Assembly (NCBI RefSeq): GCF_015040615.1 | Contig: NZ_CP060402.1 | Location: forward strand, 3,410,001-3,474,000 | Direction: 5' to 3' | DNA: 64,000 nt | Origin: Microbacterium sp. YJN-G | GTDB taxonomy: Bacteria; Actinomycetota; Actinomycetes; Actinomycetales; Microbacteriaceae | In this document: piece by piece, positions 24,963 through 33,324 of the stretch | Layout: every line of letters starts with the position of its first letter | Position numbering within the stretch: the stretch's first letter is position 1 | Notes under the pieces: model-generated | Databases searched by the model: none | The model's input: only the letters and a program-made list of their open reading frames with translations | What the model was told of the DNA's origin: nothing | Made by a program: the position numbers and the translations under genes

Positions 24963-25924
24963 CGCGTCCCTCCCCGCTCTCCCCCGCCGAGACCGGAGCC
25001 AGGCGAAGAAGACGCTGACGTACGGCCGTACAACCGCAGCACACTCTCCTCCAGATCCGGCTCCTCGACGGTCAGCTCGTGCACAGTCATCCGGGCGAGC
25101 GCCTTCACGAGCGGATCGATCGCCCCCTCGACGGTCGCGCTCAGCTGCACGATGCCGTCCCGCGGCTCGACCACGAGCTCCGTCACCCCGGGCATCCGAT
25201 CGAACAGGGCGCGCACGCCGGCGGCATCCGCTCCCTCGATCGCGGCACGCACCCGGCGCACCGATCCGAGTCGCAGCGACGACACGTCGCCCTCGGCGAC
25301 GATCCGTCCGCTCGCGAGCACCGACACCTGGTCGGCCGTCTGCTGGATCTCGCTGAGCACGTGCGAGCTGAGCAGCACGGTCTGACCGGCATCCCGCGCC
25401 TCGCGCGCCATCGCCATGAACTCGCGCTGCATGAGCGGGTCGAGGCCGCCCGTCGGCTCGTCGAGGATCAGCAGCTCGGGCCGGTGCATGAACGCCTGGA
25501 TCAGCCCCAGCTTCTGCTTGTTGCCCTTCGACAGGTCGCGCACCGGACGCGACAGGTCGACTCCGAGGCGTTCGGCGAGCTCGGCCGGGTATCCGCGGGC
25601 GACGGGTCCCGAGACGCCGGCGTAGAAGGACAGCATCCGGTGCCCGGTGACCCGGCCCTCCAGCCGCAGCTCACCCGGGACGTATCCGATGCGGCGGCGC
25701 AGGCGCGCGCCGCCCCGCCGCGGATCCTCAGCCAGTACCCGGATGCTGCCGGCCGTCGGCCGGATGATGTCGACGAGTGTGCGCAGGGTCGTCGTCTTGC
25801 CCGCGCCGTTCGGCCCGATCAGGCCGTGGATCGACCCCTGCTCGACCCGCATGTCGAGCCGCTGCACGGCCACGTGCGAGCCGTACTTCTTGTGCAGGCC
25901 GGAGATGTCGATGACGACGCTCAT
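24959..25924 (-). CDS. ABC transporter ATP-binding protein
   Basis: This 321-residue ATPase has Walker A LIGPNGAGKTTTLR, signature LSKGNKQKLGLIQAF (a variant common in drug and antibiotic exporters), Walker B LLILDEPTGGLD and the switch His in LSSHVLSE. A C-terminal ~100-residue domain (VRAAIEGADAAGVRALF, VVEPRDGIVQLSATVEG) follows, as in DrrA-like proteins. It energises the permease that overlaps its end. Export of a lipid or drug is the family trend. Confidence 0.9.
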   Translation of the reverse strand: MSVVIDISGLHKKYGSHVAVQRLDMRVEQGSIHGLIGPNGAGKTTTLRTLVDIIRPTAGSIRVLAEDPRRGGARLRRRIGYVPGELRLEGRVTGHRMLSFYAGVSGPVARGYPAELAERLGVDLSRPVRDLSKGNKQKLGLIQAFMHRPELLILDEPTGGLDPLMQREFMAMAREARDAGQTVLLSSHVLSEIQQTADQVSVLASGRIVAEGDVSSLRLGSVRRVRAAIEGADAAGVRALFDRMPGVTELVVEPRDGIVQLSATVEGAIDPLVKALARMTVHELTVEEPDLEESVLRLYGRTSASSSPGSGLGGGERGGTR

Positions 25925-26095
25925 GATGCCTCCCTCTTGGCACGGTAGACACCGCGCGGCGGGCCGGTCAAGAGCGCGCGCAAGGTGGTGTTCCGCGGCG
26001 TGGCGGGTGGGCGTAGCATCCTGCTATCCGGCCGCTGGGGCGCCCTCGATCGATCGTGCCGATTTCGCGGTCCGCGACGAGAGAGGAATGGGATC

Positions 26096-26347
26096 ATGCC
26101 GCTGTACATGGACGTCCACACGCTCGGCGACGCCGTGAAGCTGGAGGACGTCGCCAAGGCGCACGCCGCCGACCTCGAGCACCAGGACGAGCACGGGGTG
26201 AACTACCTGAAGTACTGGGTCGACGAGGACGGCGGGAAGATCTTCTGCCTCGTCGACGCACCGGATGCCGAGGCCGCCAACACCGTCCACCGCGAGGCGC
26301 ACGGGCTGGTCGCGGACGAGATCCACCTCGTGCGGGAGGGCGCCTAG
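26096..26347 (+). CDS. DUF4242 (SCO4226-like) small protein
   Basis: This 83-residue protein matches the DUF4242/SCO4226 family: PLYMDVHTL at the start, ADLEHQDEHGVNYLKYWVDEDGGKIFCLVDAPDAEAA in the middle, and NTVHREAHGLVADEIHLV near the end. Its Streptomyces relative SCO4226 binds nickel through His and Glu residues; the His of HQDEHG and VHREAHG are candidates here. The ATG at 26096 follows GAGAGGAATGGG. It stands alone ahead of a methyltransferase gene. Its physiological role is unclear. Confidence 0.85.
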   Translation: MPLYMDVHTLGDAVKLEDVAKAHAADLEHQDEHGVNYLKYWVDEDGGKIFCLVDAPDAEAANTVHREAHGLVADEIHLVREGA

Positions 26348-26369
26348 CCGCGGCGGATAGTGTGAGCGG

Positions 26370-27539
26370 GTGCCCGAGTTCGACTACAGCCGCCTGCGGC
26401 GGTTCCCCGACGTCGAGGCGCCGAACCTGCAGGCGTGGGATGCCACCGACGAACTGCTCGTGCAGCACGCGCTCGATGCGGGCGTGCCCGGCGCCGAGAT
26501 CGCGGTGATCGGCGACGAGTACGGCGCGATCACGCTGGCACTGGCGGATGCCGGCCTGCACGGCATCCGCGTGCACCAGGACCTCGTGACCGGGCGGCGG
26601 GCACTCGCGAACAACGTCGCCGAGTTCGGTCTCGGGACGTCGTCGTTCGCGGCACACGAGCTCGACGCGAACCTGCTGTCGGGTGCGCGGCTGGTGCTGC
26701 TGCAGCTTCCGAAGACCCTCGCGGCGCTCGACGAGATCGCGGATGCCGTCGCCCGATGGGCCGCACCGGATGCCGTGCTGGTCGCCGGCGGGCGCGTCAA
26801 GCACATGACCCTCACGCAGAACGACGTGCTCGCGCGTCACTTCGGCGCGGTGCAGCCGCAGCGCGCCGCGCGCAAGTCGCGTCTGCTGGTGGCATCCGAT
26901 CCACTCCGCGACCGCGAGAAACCACTTCCGGCGCCGGAAACCACGACACACGTGATCTCTCGTGACGGAAGTGGTTTCTCACCGGGGGAGTTCGTGCTGT
27001 GCGCGTACGGCGGGGCGTTCGCGGGGTCCAAGCTCGACATCGGTACGCGGGTGCTGCTGGATGCGATGGGGAGTGGGGCCCTTCGCGCGTCTCAGGGGGC
27101 TGGCGTCAGGGTGATCGACCTGGGGTGCGGGACGGGGGCGCTCGCGGCGGCGTTCGCGCTGCAACATCCGGATGCCGTGGTCATCGCGACCGACCGATCG
27201 GCCGCGGCCGTCCGGTCGGCCCGGGCGACCATGGTCGCGAACGGCCTCGCCGACCGGGTCGAGGTCACGCTCGACGACGCCGGTTCCGAGCTGCCGGATG
27301 CCGGCGCCGACCTCATCCTGTTGAACCCGCCGTTCCACCTCGGTGCGAGCGTGCACGAGGGTGCGGGCAGACGCCTCATCCAGGCCGCGGCGCGGCTGCT
27401 GCGACCGGGCGGAGAGGTGTGGACCGTGTTCAATTCGCACCTCGATCACCGGCGCGCGCTGACCCGCGATGTGGGGCCCACCGAGCAGGTCGTGCGCACC
27501 CCGAAATTCACCGTCACACGCAGCATCCGGCGCGGTTGA
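26370..27539 (+). CDS. RsmC/RlmG-like class I SAM-dependent rRNA methyltransferase
   Basis: This 389-residue protein has two Rossmann halves. The N-terminal one is degenerate (EIAVIGDEYGAITLALADAG, then LLSGARLVLLQLPKTLAALDEI). The C-terminal one is catalytic, with GCGTGALAAAFALQHPDAVVIATDR and the motif NPPFH (residues 319-323), typical of N2-guanine methyltransferases. It likely modifies a guanine in 16S or 23S rRNA. The start is GTG at 26370. A 65-base inverted repeat lies inside the gene (residues ~183-204) at the joint of the two halves and adds EKPLPAPETTTHVI-like sequence. The ORF stays intact. Confidence 0.83.
   Translation: MPEFDYSRLRRFPDVEAPNLQAWDATDELLVQHALDAGVPGAEIAVIGDEYGAITLALADAGLHGIRVHQDLVTGRRALANNVAEFGLGTSSFAAHELDANLLSGARLVLLQLPKTLAALDEIADAVARWAAPDAVLVAGGRVKHMTLTQNDVLARHFGAVQPQRAARKSRLLVASDPLRDREKPLPAPETTTHVISRDGSGFSPGEFVLCAYGGAFAGSKLDIGTRVLLDAMGSGALRASQGAGVRVIDLGCGTGALAAAFALQHPDAVVIATDRSAAAVRSARATMVANGLADRVEVTLDDAGSELPDAGADLILLNPPFHLGASVHEGAGRRLIQAAARLLRPGGEVWTVFNSHLDHRRALTRDVGPTEQVVRTPKFTVTRSIRRG
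26916..26980. repeat. Inverted repeat inside the methyltransferase gene
   Basis: Perfect 15-bp arms GAGAAACCACTTCCG and CGGAAGTGGTTTCTC enclose 35 bases with smaller dyads (GGCGCC, CACGTG). The element has the layout of the intergenic repeats of this window but is in frame within a coding region. Confidence 0.75.
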
Positions 27540-27606
27540 CGGCGTATCCTGCCCCGACGCGACACGCCGAGAACCCCCGGTGAGACCGCGAAAACCGGCG
27601 AGGGAT

Positions 27607-27635
27607 TTGCCACCGGATCAGCCATTCGTTAGCGT
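27607..27635 (+). promoter_or_regulatory. Putative promoter of the glycine-betaine operon
   Basis: TTGCCA (27607-27612), a 17-base spacer and TAGCGT (27630-27635) form a good actinobacterial sigma-70-type promoter (TTGNNN / TANNNT) within the 328-base gap before the ATPase gene. It implies a leader of about 225 bases. The rest of the gap holds no convincing gene. Confidence 0.5.
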
Positions 27636-27820
27636 GGACAGGTGGTCGAGGGACCACAGAACCAGTCCGCGGCCGCGTCCTTCTTTCGACCCGAGCTGTG
27701 CACCGAAGAGGCGCGGGCGTACGGTCGATGCTTCTTTGCGGGGATCCGAAATCCCCGACCGCGCCGTCAGTACAGCGTTTGTCGAAACGGCCTTGTGATC
27801 ATCACCCGGACGTTACCGAA

Positions 27821-27857
27821 GCAGGCCCGCCGAGACCCTGGAAACAGGTGAGCCTGC
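27821..27857 (+). other. Leader RNA hairpin before the betaine ATPase gene
   Basis: GCAGGC (27821-27826) and GCCTGC (27852-27857) enclose CCTG-GAAA-CAGG, a stem capped by a GNRA-type tetraloop. It ends three bases before the purine-rich GGGGGAAAC ribosome-binding region and GTG start. This compact fold could affect translation. It does not match any riboswitch I can recognise. Confidence 0.4.
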
Positions 27858-27867
27858 CGGGGGAAAC

Positions 27868-29190
27868 GTGTCCGATACCGCTCTCGAAGCGCACCATCTC
27901 TACAAGGTCTTCGGCCGCAATCCGCAGCAGGCGGTCAAGCGGCTGAAGGCCGGCGAAACCCGAACCGACGTGCTCGACGCCGGAACCGCCGCCGTGATCG
28001 ACGCGAGCTTCACCGTGAACCGCGGTGAGATCTTCGTGATCATGGGCCTGTCCGGATCAGGCAAGTCCACCATCATCCGCATGCTCAACGGTCTGCACGA
28101 CGTGACCGACGGCACCATCACCATCGCCGGTGACGAGATCACCGGCATCCCCGCCTCGCGACTGCGCGAGATCCGCCGCGACCGCGTGTCGATGGTGTTC
28201 CAGCACTTCGCGCTGCTTCCGCACCGCACGGTCGCAGCGAACGTCGCCTACCCGCTCGAGCTCAAGGGCATGTCCAAGGCCAAGCGCCTGCGCAAGGCCG
28301 AGGAGATCCTCGCGCTCGTCGGCCTCGAGGGCTGGGGCGACAAGCTGCCCAGCGAGCTCTCGGGCGGCATGCAGCAGCGCGTCGGCATCGCCCGCGCGCT
28401 CGCCGCCGACACCGACATCCTGCTCATGGACGAGGCCTTCAGCGCCCTCGACCCGCTGATCCGCCGTGAGATGCAGGAGCAGCTGGTCGAACTGCAGGCC
28501 AAGCTGCAGAAGACCATCGTCTTCATCACCCACGACCTGAACGAGGCCATGTTCCTCGGCGACCGCATCGCCGTGATGCGAGACGGCCGCATCGTGCAGA
28601 TCGGCACGCCCGAAGACATCCTCACCGACCCCGCCAACGACTACGTCGAGCAGTTCGTGCAGGACGTCGACCGCGCCCGCGTGCTCACCGCGGCGAACGT
28701 CATGGAGCGTCCGCGTCCGGTCATCGCCGAGACCGCGGGCCCCCGCACGGCCCTGCGCCAGATGCGCGACGCGTACATGTCGGCGACCTACGTCGTCGGT
28801 CGCGATCGCAAGCTCATCGGCATCGTCACGGACCGGGATGCCGTGAAGCTGGTGCGCCGCGGCGAGACCTCGCTCGCGTCGATCCTGAAGCCGGCCACCC
28901 AGACCGTGAACGAGGACGACGTGCTGATGAACCTGTTCATCCCCTCGGTCGAGTCGCCGCTGCCGCTCGCGGTGACCGACGACGACGACCGGCTCGTCGG
29001 CGTCATCCCGCGTGTCACCCTGCTCGCCGCGCTCGGCCCCGGGCCCGGCGCGACCGGCGAGCTCACCCTGCCGCTGAACCCGATGCCGCAGGCGGTCATC
29101 GACGAGGTGCTCGCCGAGGCCTCGGCGGCGGTCGAAGAATCAGCGGATGCCGAGACCGGCACCGCCACGAACGCAGAGGAGGTGCGTTGA
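27868..29190 (+). CDS. proV: Glycine-betaine/proline ABC transporter ATP-binding protein
   Basis: This 440-residue ATPase has Walker A IMGLSGSGKSTIIRML, signature LSGGMQQRVGIARAL, Walker B ILLMDEAFSALD, H-loop VFITHDLNEA and, in the last ~120 residues, a pair of CBS domains (AYMSATYVVGRDRKLIGIVTDRDAVK). CBS domains gate OpuA-type importers by ionic strength or c-di-AMP. KVFGRNPQQAVKRLKAGE at the N-terminus is typical of ProV/OpuAA. The start is GTG at 27868 after GGGGGAAAC. The permease follows with a one-base overlap (TGATG). The gene symbol reflects family assignment. Confidence 0.93.
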   Translation: MSDTALEAHHLYKVFGRNPQQAVKRLKAGETRTDVLDAGTAAVIDASFTVNRGEIFVIMGLSGSGKSTIIRMLNGLHDVTDGTITIAGDEITGIPASRLREIRRDRVSMVFQHFALLPHRTVAANVAYPLELKGMSKAKRLRKAEEILALVGLEGWGDKLPSELSGGMQQRVGIARALAADTDILLMDEAFSALDPLIRREMQEQLVELQAKLQKTIVFITHDLNEAMFLGDRIAVMRDGRIVQIGTPEDILTDPANDYVEQFVQDVDRARVLTAANVMERPRPVIAETAGPRTALRQMRDAYMSATYVVGRDRKLIGIVTDRDAVKLVRRGETSLASILKPATQTVNEDDVLMNLFIPSVESPLPLAVTDDDDRLVGVIPRVTLLAALGPGPGATGELTLPLNPMPQAVIDEVLAEASAAVEESADAETGTATNAEEVR

Positions 29191-30122
29191 TGGAAGGATT
29201 CCGCATTCCCATCGGTGAATGGGGCAAGTTCGTCGTGGACTGGATCCGCGACAACCTCGACTGGCTGACCGACGCGATCTCGGCGTTCGTCGGCTTCCTC
29301 GTGAACGGCCTCGCCGAGATGCTCGTCGCGCCGCCCGCCTTCGTCATGATCGCCGTGTTCGCGCTCATCGCCTGGGTGGTGCGCTCGTGGCAGCTCGCCG
29401 TCGGCACCGCCCTGATGTTCTTCGTCATCCTCGGCATCGACCAGTGGGAGACGTCGATGCAGACCCTGGCGCTGGTGCTCATCGCCACGCTCGTCACGGT
29501 CGCGATCGCAGTGCCGCTGGGCATCTGGGCGGCACGCAACGACGCCGTCAGCACGGTCATCAAGCCGGTGCTCGACCTCATGCAGACCATGCCCTCGCTG
29601 GTCTACCTGATCCCGGTGATCATCTTCTTCGGTCTCGGCTTCGTGCCGGGCGTCATCGCCACGGTGATCTTCTCGCTGCCCCCGGGTGTGCGACTCACCG
29701 AGCTCGGCATCCGCGGTGTCGACGCCGAGACGGTCGAAGCAGGGCATGCCTTCGGCGCACGCCCGGGACAGATCCTGCGCGGCGTGCAGCTGCCGCTGGC
29801 GATGCCGACCATCATGGCCGGGGTCAACCAGGTGATCATGCTCGCGCTGTCGATGGCCGTCATCGCTGGTATGGCCGGCGGTCCGGGCCTGGGCAAGGAG
29901 GTCGTCGCCGCGCTGTCGACGATCAACGTGGCCCTCGGCATCGAGGCGGGCCTTGGCGTCGTGTTCATCGCGGTCTTCCTCGACCGCGTGACCGCGGCGC
30001 TGGGCAACCCGGCGGGAGCGCGCTCGTCGCTGCTCGGCATCCTGCGCCGTCGCCGTGAGGACGCACGGCGCGTCGCGGCCACGGCATCCGCCCGGATCCC
30101 CGAGACCGCCGCCGCCATCTGA
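29190..30122 (+). CDS. proW: Glycine-betaine/proline ABC transporter permease
   Basis: This 310-residue protein has several membrane helices and the OpuAB/ProW landmarks: DWIRDNLDWLTDAISAFVGF before the first helices, LMQTMPSLVYLIPVIIFFGLG, then the EAA-type loop EAGHAFGARPGQILRGVQLPLAMPTIMAGVNQVIMLALSM that contacts the ATPase (landmarks from about residue 180). GAGGAGG precedes the ATG at 29190. It forms the membrane channel for betaine uptake during osmotic stress, with its ATPase upstream and the binding protein downstream. Confidence 0.93.
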   Translation: MEGFRIPIGEWGKFVVDWIRDNLDWLTDAISAFVGFLVNGLAEMLVAPPAFVMIAVFALIAWVVRSWQLAVGTALMFFVILGIDQWETSMQTLALVLIATLVTVAIAVPLGIWAARNDAVSTVIKPVLDLMQTMPSLVYLIPVIIFFGLGFVPGVIATVIFSLPPGVRLTELGIRGVDAETVEAGHAFGARPGQILRGVQLPLAMPTIMAGVNQVIMLALSMAVIAGMAGGPGLGKEVVAALSTINVALGIEAGLGVVFIAVFLDRVTAALGNPAGARSSLLGILRRRREDARRVAATASARIPETAAAI

Positions 30123-30194
30123 CCAGCAGTACCCCTCCCACACAGCAGTACATACGGAACGCGTGAGACATACGTGAAGAAAGAAGGAAGCACC

Positions 30195-31115
30195 ATGAAC
30201 AAGAGGCACCTGACTGCAATCGCGGCGCTCGGCGCTGCGGCATCCCTCGTCCTGACCGGCTGCGCCGGCGGCGCGGGCTCCGGCTCCGACGATGGCGGAG
30301 CGGCTCCGACCAGCGACGAGAAGGGCACGATCACGATGGGGTTCCTCCCCGCGTGGACGGATGGCCTGAGCACGGCGTACCTGCTCGCCGACCAGCTCGA
30401 GAAGCTCGGCTACACGGTCGAGATGGAAGAGGTCGTCGACGCCGGCCCGCTGTACACCGCGCTCGCGCAGGGTGACATCGACATGTACCCGTCCGCCTGG
30501 TCCGAGGTGACGCACGCCTCGTACATGGAGGAGTACGGCGACAAGATCGAGGACCTCGGCACGTACTACGAAGGTGCTGTGCTGACACTGGCCGTGCCGG
30601 AATACCTCGAGGACATCAACTCGATCGAGGACCTCAAGGGCAACGCCGAGATGTTCGACGGCAAGATCGTCGGCATCGAGCCGGGTGCGGGACTGACCAA
30701 GCAGACGCAGGAGGTCGCGATGCCCGAATACGGGCTCGACGACTACGAGCTGGTCACCTCGTCGACCGGCGGCATGCTCGCCACGCTCGACACCGCCGTC
30801 GCCGCCGAAGAGCCCGTCGTCGTGACGCTGTGGCGTCCGTTCTGGGCCAATGACGCGTGGCCGCTGAAGGACCTCGAGGACCCGAAGGGCGCCATGGGTG
30901 AGACCGAGGGCCTGCACTTCCTGGGCAAGCAGGGCTTCGCCGAGGAGTTCCCCGAGGCCGCCGAGTTCATCGAGAAGATCAAGCTGACCGACGAGCAGTA
31001 CGGCGCTCTCGAGAGCCTGGTCACCTCGGACGAGTACAAGGACAAGTCGGCGGATGCCGTCGACACCTGGCTCGAGGAGAACGGCGACTCGATCGACTGG
31101 CTCGTCACCGAGTAA
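30195..31115 (+). CDS. Glycine-betaine-binding lipoprotein (OpuAC family)
   Basis: This 306-residue protein has a lipoprotein signal (MNKRHLTAIAAL, lipobox LVLTGC) and an OpuAC-type ligand domain: ITMGFLPAWTDGLSTAYLLAD, DMYPSAWSEVTHASYMEEYG, GIEPGAGL and LWRPFWANDAWPLKDLED. The conserved Trp residues in PAWTDG, PSAWSE and RPFWAND suit a cage for quaternary ammonium groups. The ATG at 30195 follows GAAGGAAG and is preferred to GTG 30174. It is the third gene of the proVWX-like operon. Confidence 0.92.
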   Translation: MNKRHLTAIAALGAAASLVLTGCAGGAGSGSDDGGAAPTSDEKGTITMGFLPAWTDGLSTAYLLADQLEKLGYTVEMEEVVDAGPLYTALAQGDIDMYPSAWSEVTHASYMEEYGDKIEDLGTYYEGAVLTLAVPEYLEDINSIEDLKGNAEMFDGKIVGIEPGAGLTKQTQEVAMPEYGLDDYELVTSSTGGMLATLDTAVAAEEPVVVTLWRPFWANDAWPLKDLEDPKGAMGETEGLHFLGKQGFAEEFPEAAEFIEKIKLTDEQYGALESLVTSDEYKDKSADAVDTWLEENGDSIDWLVTE

Positions 31116-31126
31116 CCCCTCCCCTT

Positions 31127-31212
31127 CCGCCGAAACCCCTCGTGGTTGTCGAAACCCCTCGTGATTCGCGTGATTCACGAGGGGTTTCGGCGCTGGTGAG
31201 GGGTTTCGGCGG
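31127..31212. repeat. Two-tier inverted repeat (GAAACCCCTC type)
   Basis: The outer arms CCGCCGAAACCCCTC and GAGGGGTTTCGGCGG (15 bp, perfect) enclose inner arms CGAAACCCCTCGTGA and TCACGAGGGGTTTCG (15 bp, perfect) around a 10-base loop. It follows the betaine operon end and faces the rhodanese gene end, so it may terminate both. The arms also occur at 38217 and 40919. Confidence 0.9.
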
Positions 31213-31244
31213 TCAGAGTTCGGGATGCTGCGGGGGCGCGGGGG

Positions 31245-31694
31245 TCAGGAGGGGGCGGCGGTCACCAGGGGGTCGGGGGTGGGGTGGGTGAGGGTGCCGT
31301 GGGTCTCGGTGGGGAAGCCGTTGCGGACCCAGTACTCGTAGCCACCCAGCAGCTCGCGCACGTCGAGGCCGGCGGCGAGCAGGATGCGGGCGGTCTCCGT
31401 GGCACCGTTGCATCCCGGCCCCCAGCCGTAGACGATCAGCGTGCGATCGCGGGGCAGGTCGTCCAGGCGATCGTCGATCGCCGTCTTCGGCAGGTGCAGG
31501 GCACCGGCGATGTGCCCGTGCTCCCACGACTCCAGGCGCCGAGTGTCGACGAGCACTGCGGCGCCCGCCGCCACCTCGCGCTCAGCGGCGACGATGTCGA
31601 TGTCGTACGCGAGACGCGCGTCGACGACGGCGAGCCTGGCCGCGATCACAGCATCCAGCTCGGCACCACCGCGACTCGCGCCGGACCCGGTCAC
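31245..31694 (-). CDS. Rhodanese-like domain protein
   Basis: This 149-residue single-domain rhodanese has VLVDTRRLESWEHGHIAGALHLPK and the active-site loop VYGWGPGCNGATETARIL, with the catalytic Cys in GPGCNG, a loop longer than the usual CxxGxR. It would transfer sulfane sulfur or act as a related thiol enzyme in the cytoplasm. The start is GTG at 31694, overlapping the KDPG aldolase stop (GTGA), so it is co-translated with that gene. Why a rhodanese belongs in this carbon-catabolic operon is not clear. Confidence 0.85.
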   Translation of the reverse strand: MTGSGASRGGAELDAVIAARLAVVDARLAYDIDIVAAEREVAAGAAVLVDTRRLESWEHGHIAGALHLPKTAIDDRLDDLPRDRTLIVYGWGPGCNGATETARILLAAGLDVRELLGGYEYWVRNGFPTETHGTLTHPTPDPLVTAAPS

Positions 31695-32305
31695 TTCCGC
31701 CCCGTGCCCTCGAGCAGCCCGGCGAGCAGCGGCAGCTGCGCGGCATCTTCGAGGGCCGATCCCACCGCGACCACGCTGGCGCCGCCGCGCAGGTACTCGC
31801 CGGCGTTCGCGGCGTTCATCCCGCCGGTCGCGACGAACCGCGCCTGCGGGAACGGCCCGCGCATCGCCCCCAGCCACGGCACACCCAGCACCGAGGCGGG
31901 GAACGCCTTCAGCCAGGTCAGCCCGGCTTTCATGGCCAGCTGCACCTCGGTCGCGGTGCCGACGCCCGGGATGCTGAGCATCCCGGCCTCATGCGACGCG
32001 CGCACGACGTCGAGGTCGAGGCCGGGGCTGACGGTGAAGGCCGCGCCCGCGGATGCCGCCTGGGCGACGTGCTCGGCGGAGACCACGGTCCCCGCGCCGA
32101 CGACCTTGCCTCGTTCCCTGCCCGCGGCCGCGACGACGCGCAGCGCCTCGACGTCGTCGGGGGTCTGGATGGGCAGCTCGACGACGTCGATGCCGAGATC
32201 CCACGCCGTGGTCGACACGGCGAGGCTCCGCTCCGCGCCCATCCCGCGCAGGATCGCCATCAGCGGCGCGCCGGCGAACAGCTTCTCGAATCCGGAATTG
32301 TCCAT
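31691..32305 (-). CDS. KDPG aldolase family protein (2-dehydro-3-deoxyphosphogluconate aldolase)
   Basis: This 204-residue class I aldolase has MAILRGMGAERSLAVS, VVELPIQTP (E of the KDPG/KHG family), VVGAGTV, FTVSPGLDLDVV and a Schiff-base Lys in WLKAFPAS, then FVATGGMNAANAGEYL. It would cleave KDPG to pyruvate and glyceraldehyde-3-phosphate. The ATG at 32305 has GAAGG seven bases before. It overlaps the rhodanese start and follows the KDG kinase gene, which would supply its substrate. Confidence 0.9.
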   Translation of the reverse strand: MDNSGFEKLFAGAPLMAILRGMGAERSLAVSTTAWDLGIDVVELPIQTPDDVEALRVVAAAGRERGKVVGAGTVVSAEHVAQAASAGAAFTVSPGLDLDVVRASHEAGMLSIPGVGTATEVQLAMKAGLTWLKAFPASVLGVPWLGAMRGPFPQARFVATGGMNAANAGEYLRGGASVVAVGSALEDAAQLPLLAGLLEGTGRK

Positions 32306-32348
32306 GAGCATCCTTCTCCCTCTATGCGGTGTCATTGAGTGCGGGGCG

Positions 32349-33278
32349 TCAGTCCGCGGCATCCGCGACGGCTTCCGCGACACCGACGACGTCCTCGGTG
32401 GACTGCAGCACGAGGTGGGCGCGCCGGTGACCGCCCTGCAGACGCTCCTCCGCTTCACCTCCGGCGAGCCGGGCGGCGAGCCAGCCGGCCGCGAACGCGT
32501 CGCCGGCGCCGACGGCCTCGACGACGTGCGTCGGGATCGCGGGCACGAACGTCGCGCCCGCGTCCGAGAATTCCGTGGCGCCGACGTCGCCGTCCTTGAC
32601 GATCAGGTGCGCGGGCGCGGGGATCAGCTGCCGCACCTCGTCCGGCGTACTGCAGCCCCACAGCGTCTGCGCCTCGTCGAGGCCGACGAACACGATGTCG
32701 GCGCGGTTAGCGAGATCCCGCAGCACGGGTGCGGCGACGGATGCCGGCCACAGGGCGGCGCGATGGTTCACATCGAAGCTCAGCGCGGTCGCATCCGTGG
32801 CGGCGACACGGTCGATGACCGCGTCGATCATCGCCGCGCACTGCGGCGAGAGGGCGGGCGTGATGCCCGAGACGTGCACGATCGCGGCCTGCTCGAGCGG
32901 CACGGCGGCGAGGCTCTCCGGAGTCATCCGCGAGGCCGCCGACCCGGCGCGGTAGTAGTGCACGCCGTGGCCGGGGTCCTTGAAGTAGACGCCGGTCGGC
33001 GCCTCGGGGTCGAAGACGACCCAGCGGCCGTCCACGCCCTGGCAGGTGATCGTGCGGTGCACGCGGTGCCCGAGCACGTCGTCGCCGAGGGCGCTGACCC
33101 ACGCGGTGCGATGGCCGAGGGATGCCACGTGCGCGGCCACGTTCGACTCGGCACCGCCGACGGTCACCCGCACCTCCTCGGCGTCGGCGAGCCGGGTGGC
33201 GTCGCGGGGTGTGAGGAGCGTCATCGTCTCGCCGATGGCGAAGAGCTCGGGGGCTGCGGTGTGATCCATGCTGTCCAT
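32349..33278 (-). CDS. PfkB family sugar kinase, probable 2-keto-3-deoxygluconate kinase
   Basis: This 309-residue ribokinase-family protein has LFAIGETMTLLTP at the start, VGGAESNVAAHVASLGHRTAWVSALGDD, an R-rich Y-Y-R-A-G-S-A region for substrate binding, and the catalytic VEAVGAGDAFAAGWLAARL. These match KdgK-type enzymes. It would phosphorylate 2-keto-3-deoxygluconate, feeding the aldolase encoded next. The gene begins 46 bases after the regulator stop. Another ketose kinase role is possible, but the KDPG aldolase favours KdgK. Confidence 0.87.
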   Translation of the reverse strand: MDSMDHTAAPELFAIGETMTLLTPRDATRLADAEEVRVTVGGAESNVAAHVASLGHRTAWVSALGDDVLGHRVHRTITCQGVDGRWVVFDPEAPTGVYFKDPGHGVHYYRAGSAASRMTPESLAAVPLEQAAIVHVSGITPALSPQCAAMIDAVIDRVAATDATALSFDVNHRAALWPASVAAPVLRDLANRADIVFVGLDEAQTLWGCSTPDEVRQLIPAPAHLIVKDGDVGATEFSDAGATFVPAIPTHVVEAVGAGDAFAAGWLAARLAGGEAEERLQGGHRRAHLVLQSTEDVVGVAEAVADAAD

Positions 33279-33324
33279 GATGTCGAGTGCGGCATGCCCT
33301 GGGTCGGGCCCGCCTGGGTGGGAT

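Noticed and set aside
27640..27867. c-di-AMP (ydaO-type) riboswitch before the betaine ATPase gene
   Set aside because: The conserved GGGGAA/GGGGUGAAUC-type blocks are not found; only a short tetraloop hairpin is clear.
28788..31178. Very long minus-strand open frame (~796 codons) opposite the betaine operon
   Set aside because: It is antisense to three well-conserved genes, has low-complexity His/Arg/Asp-rich sequence and no family likeness; it arises from high GC in third positions.
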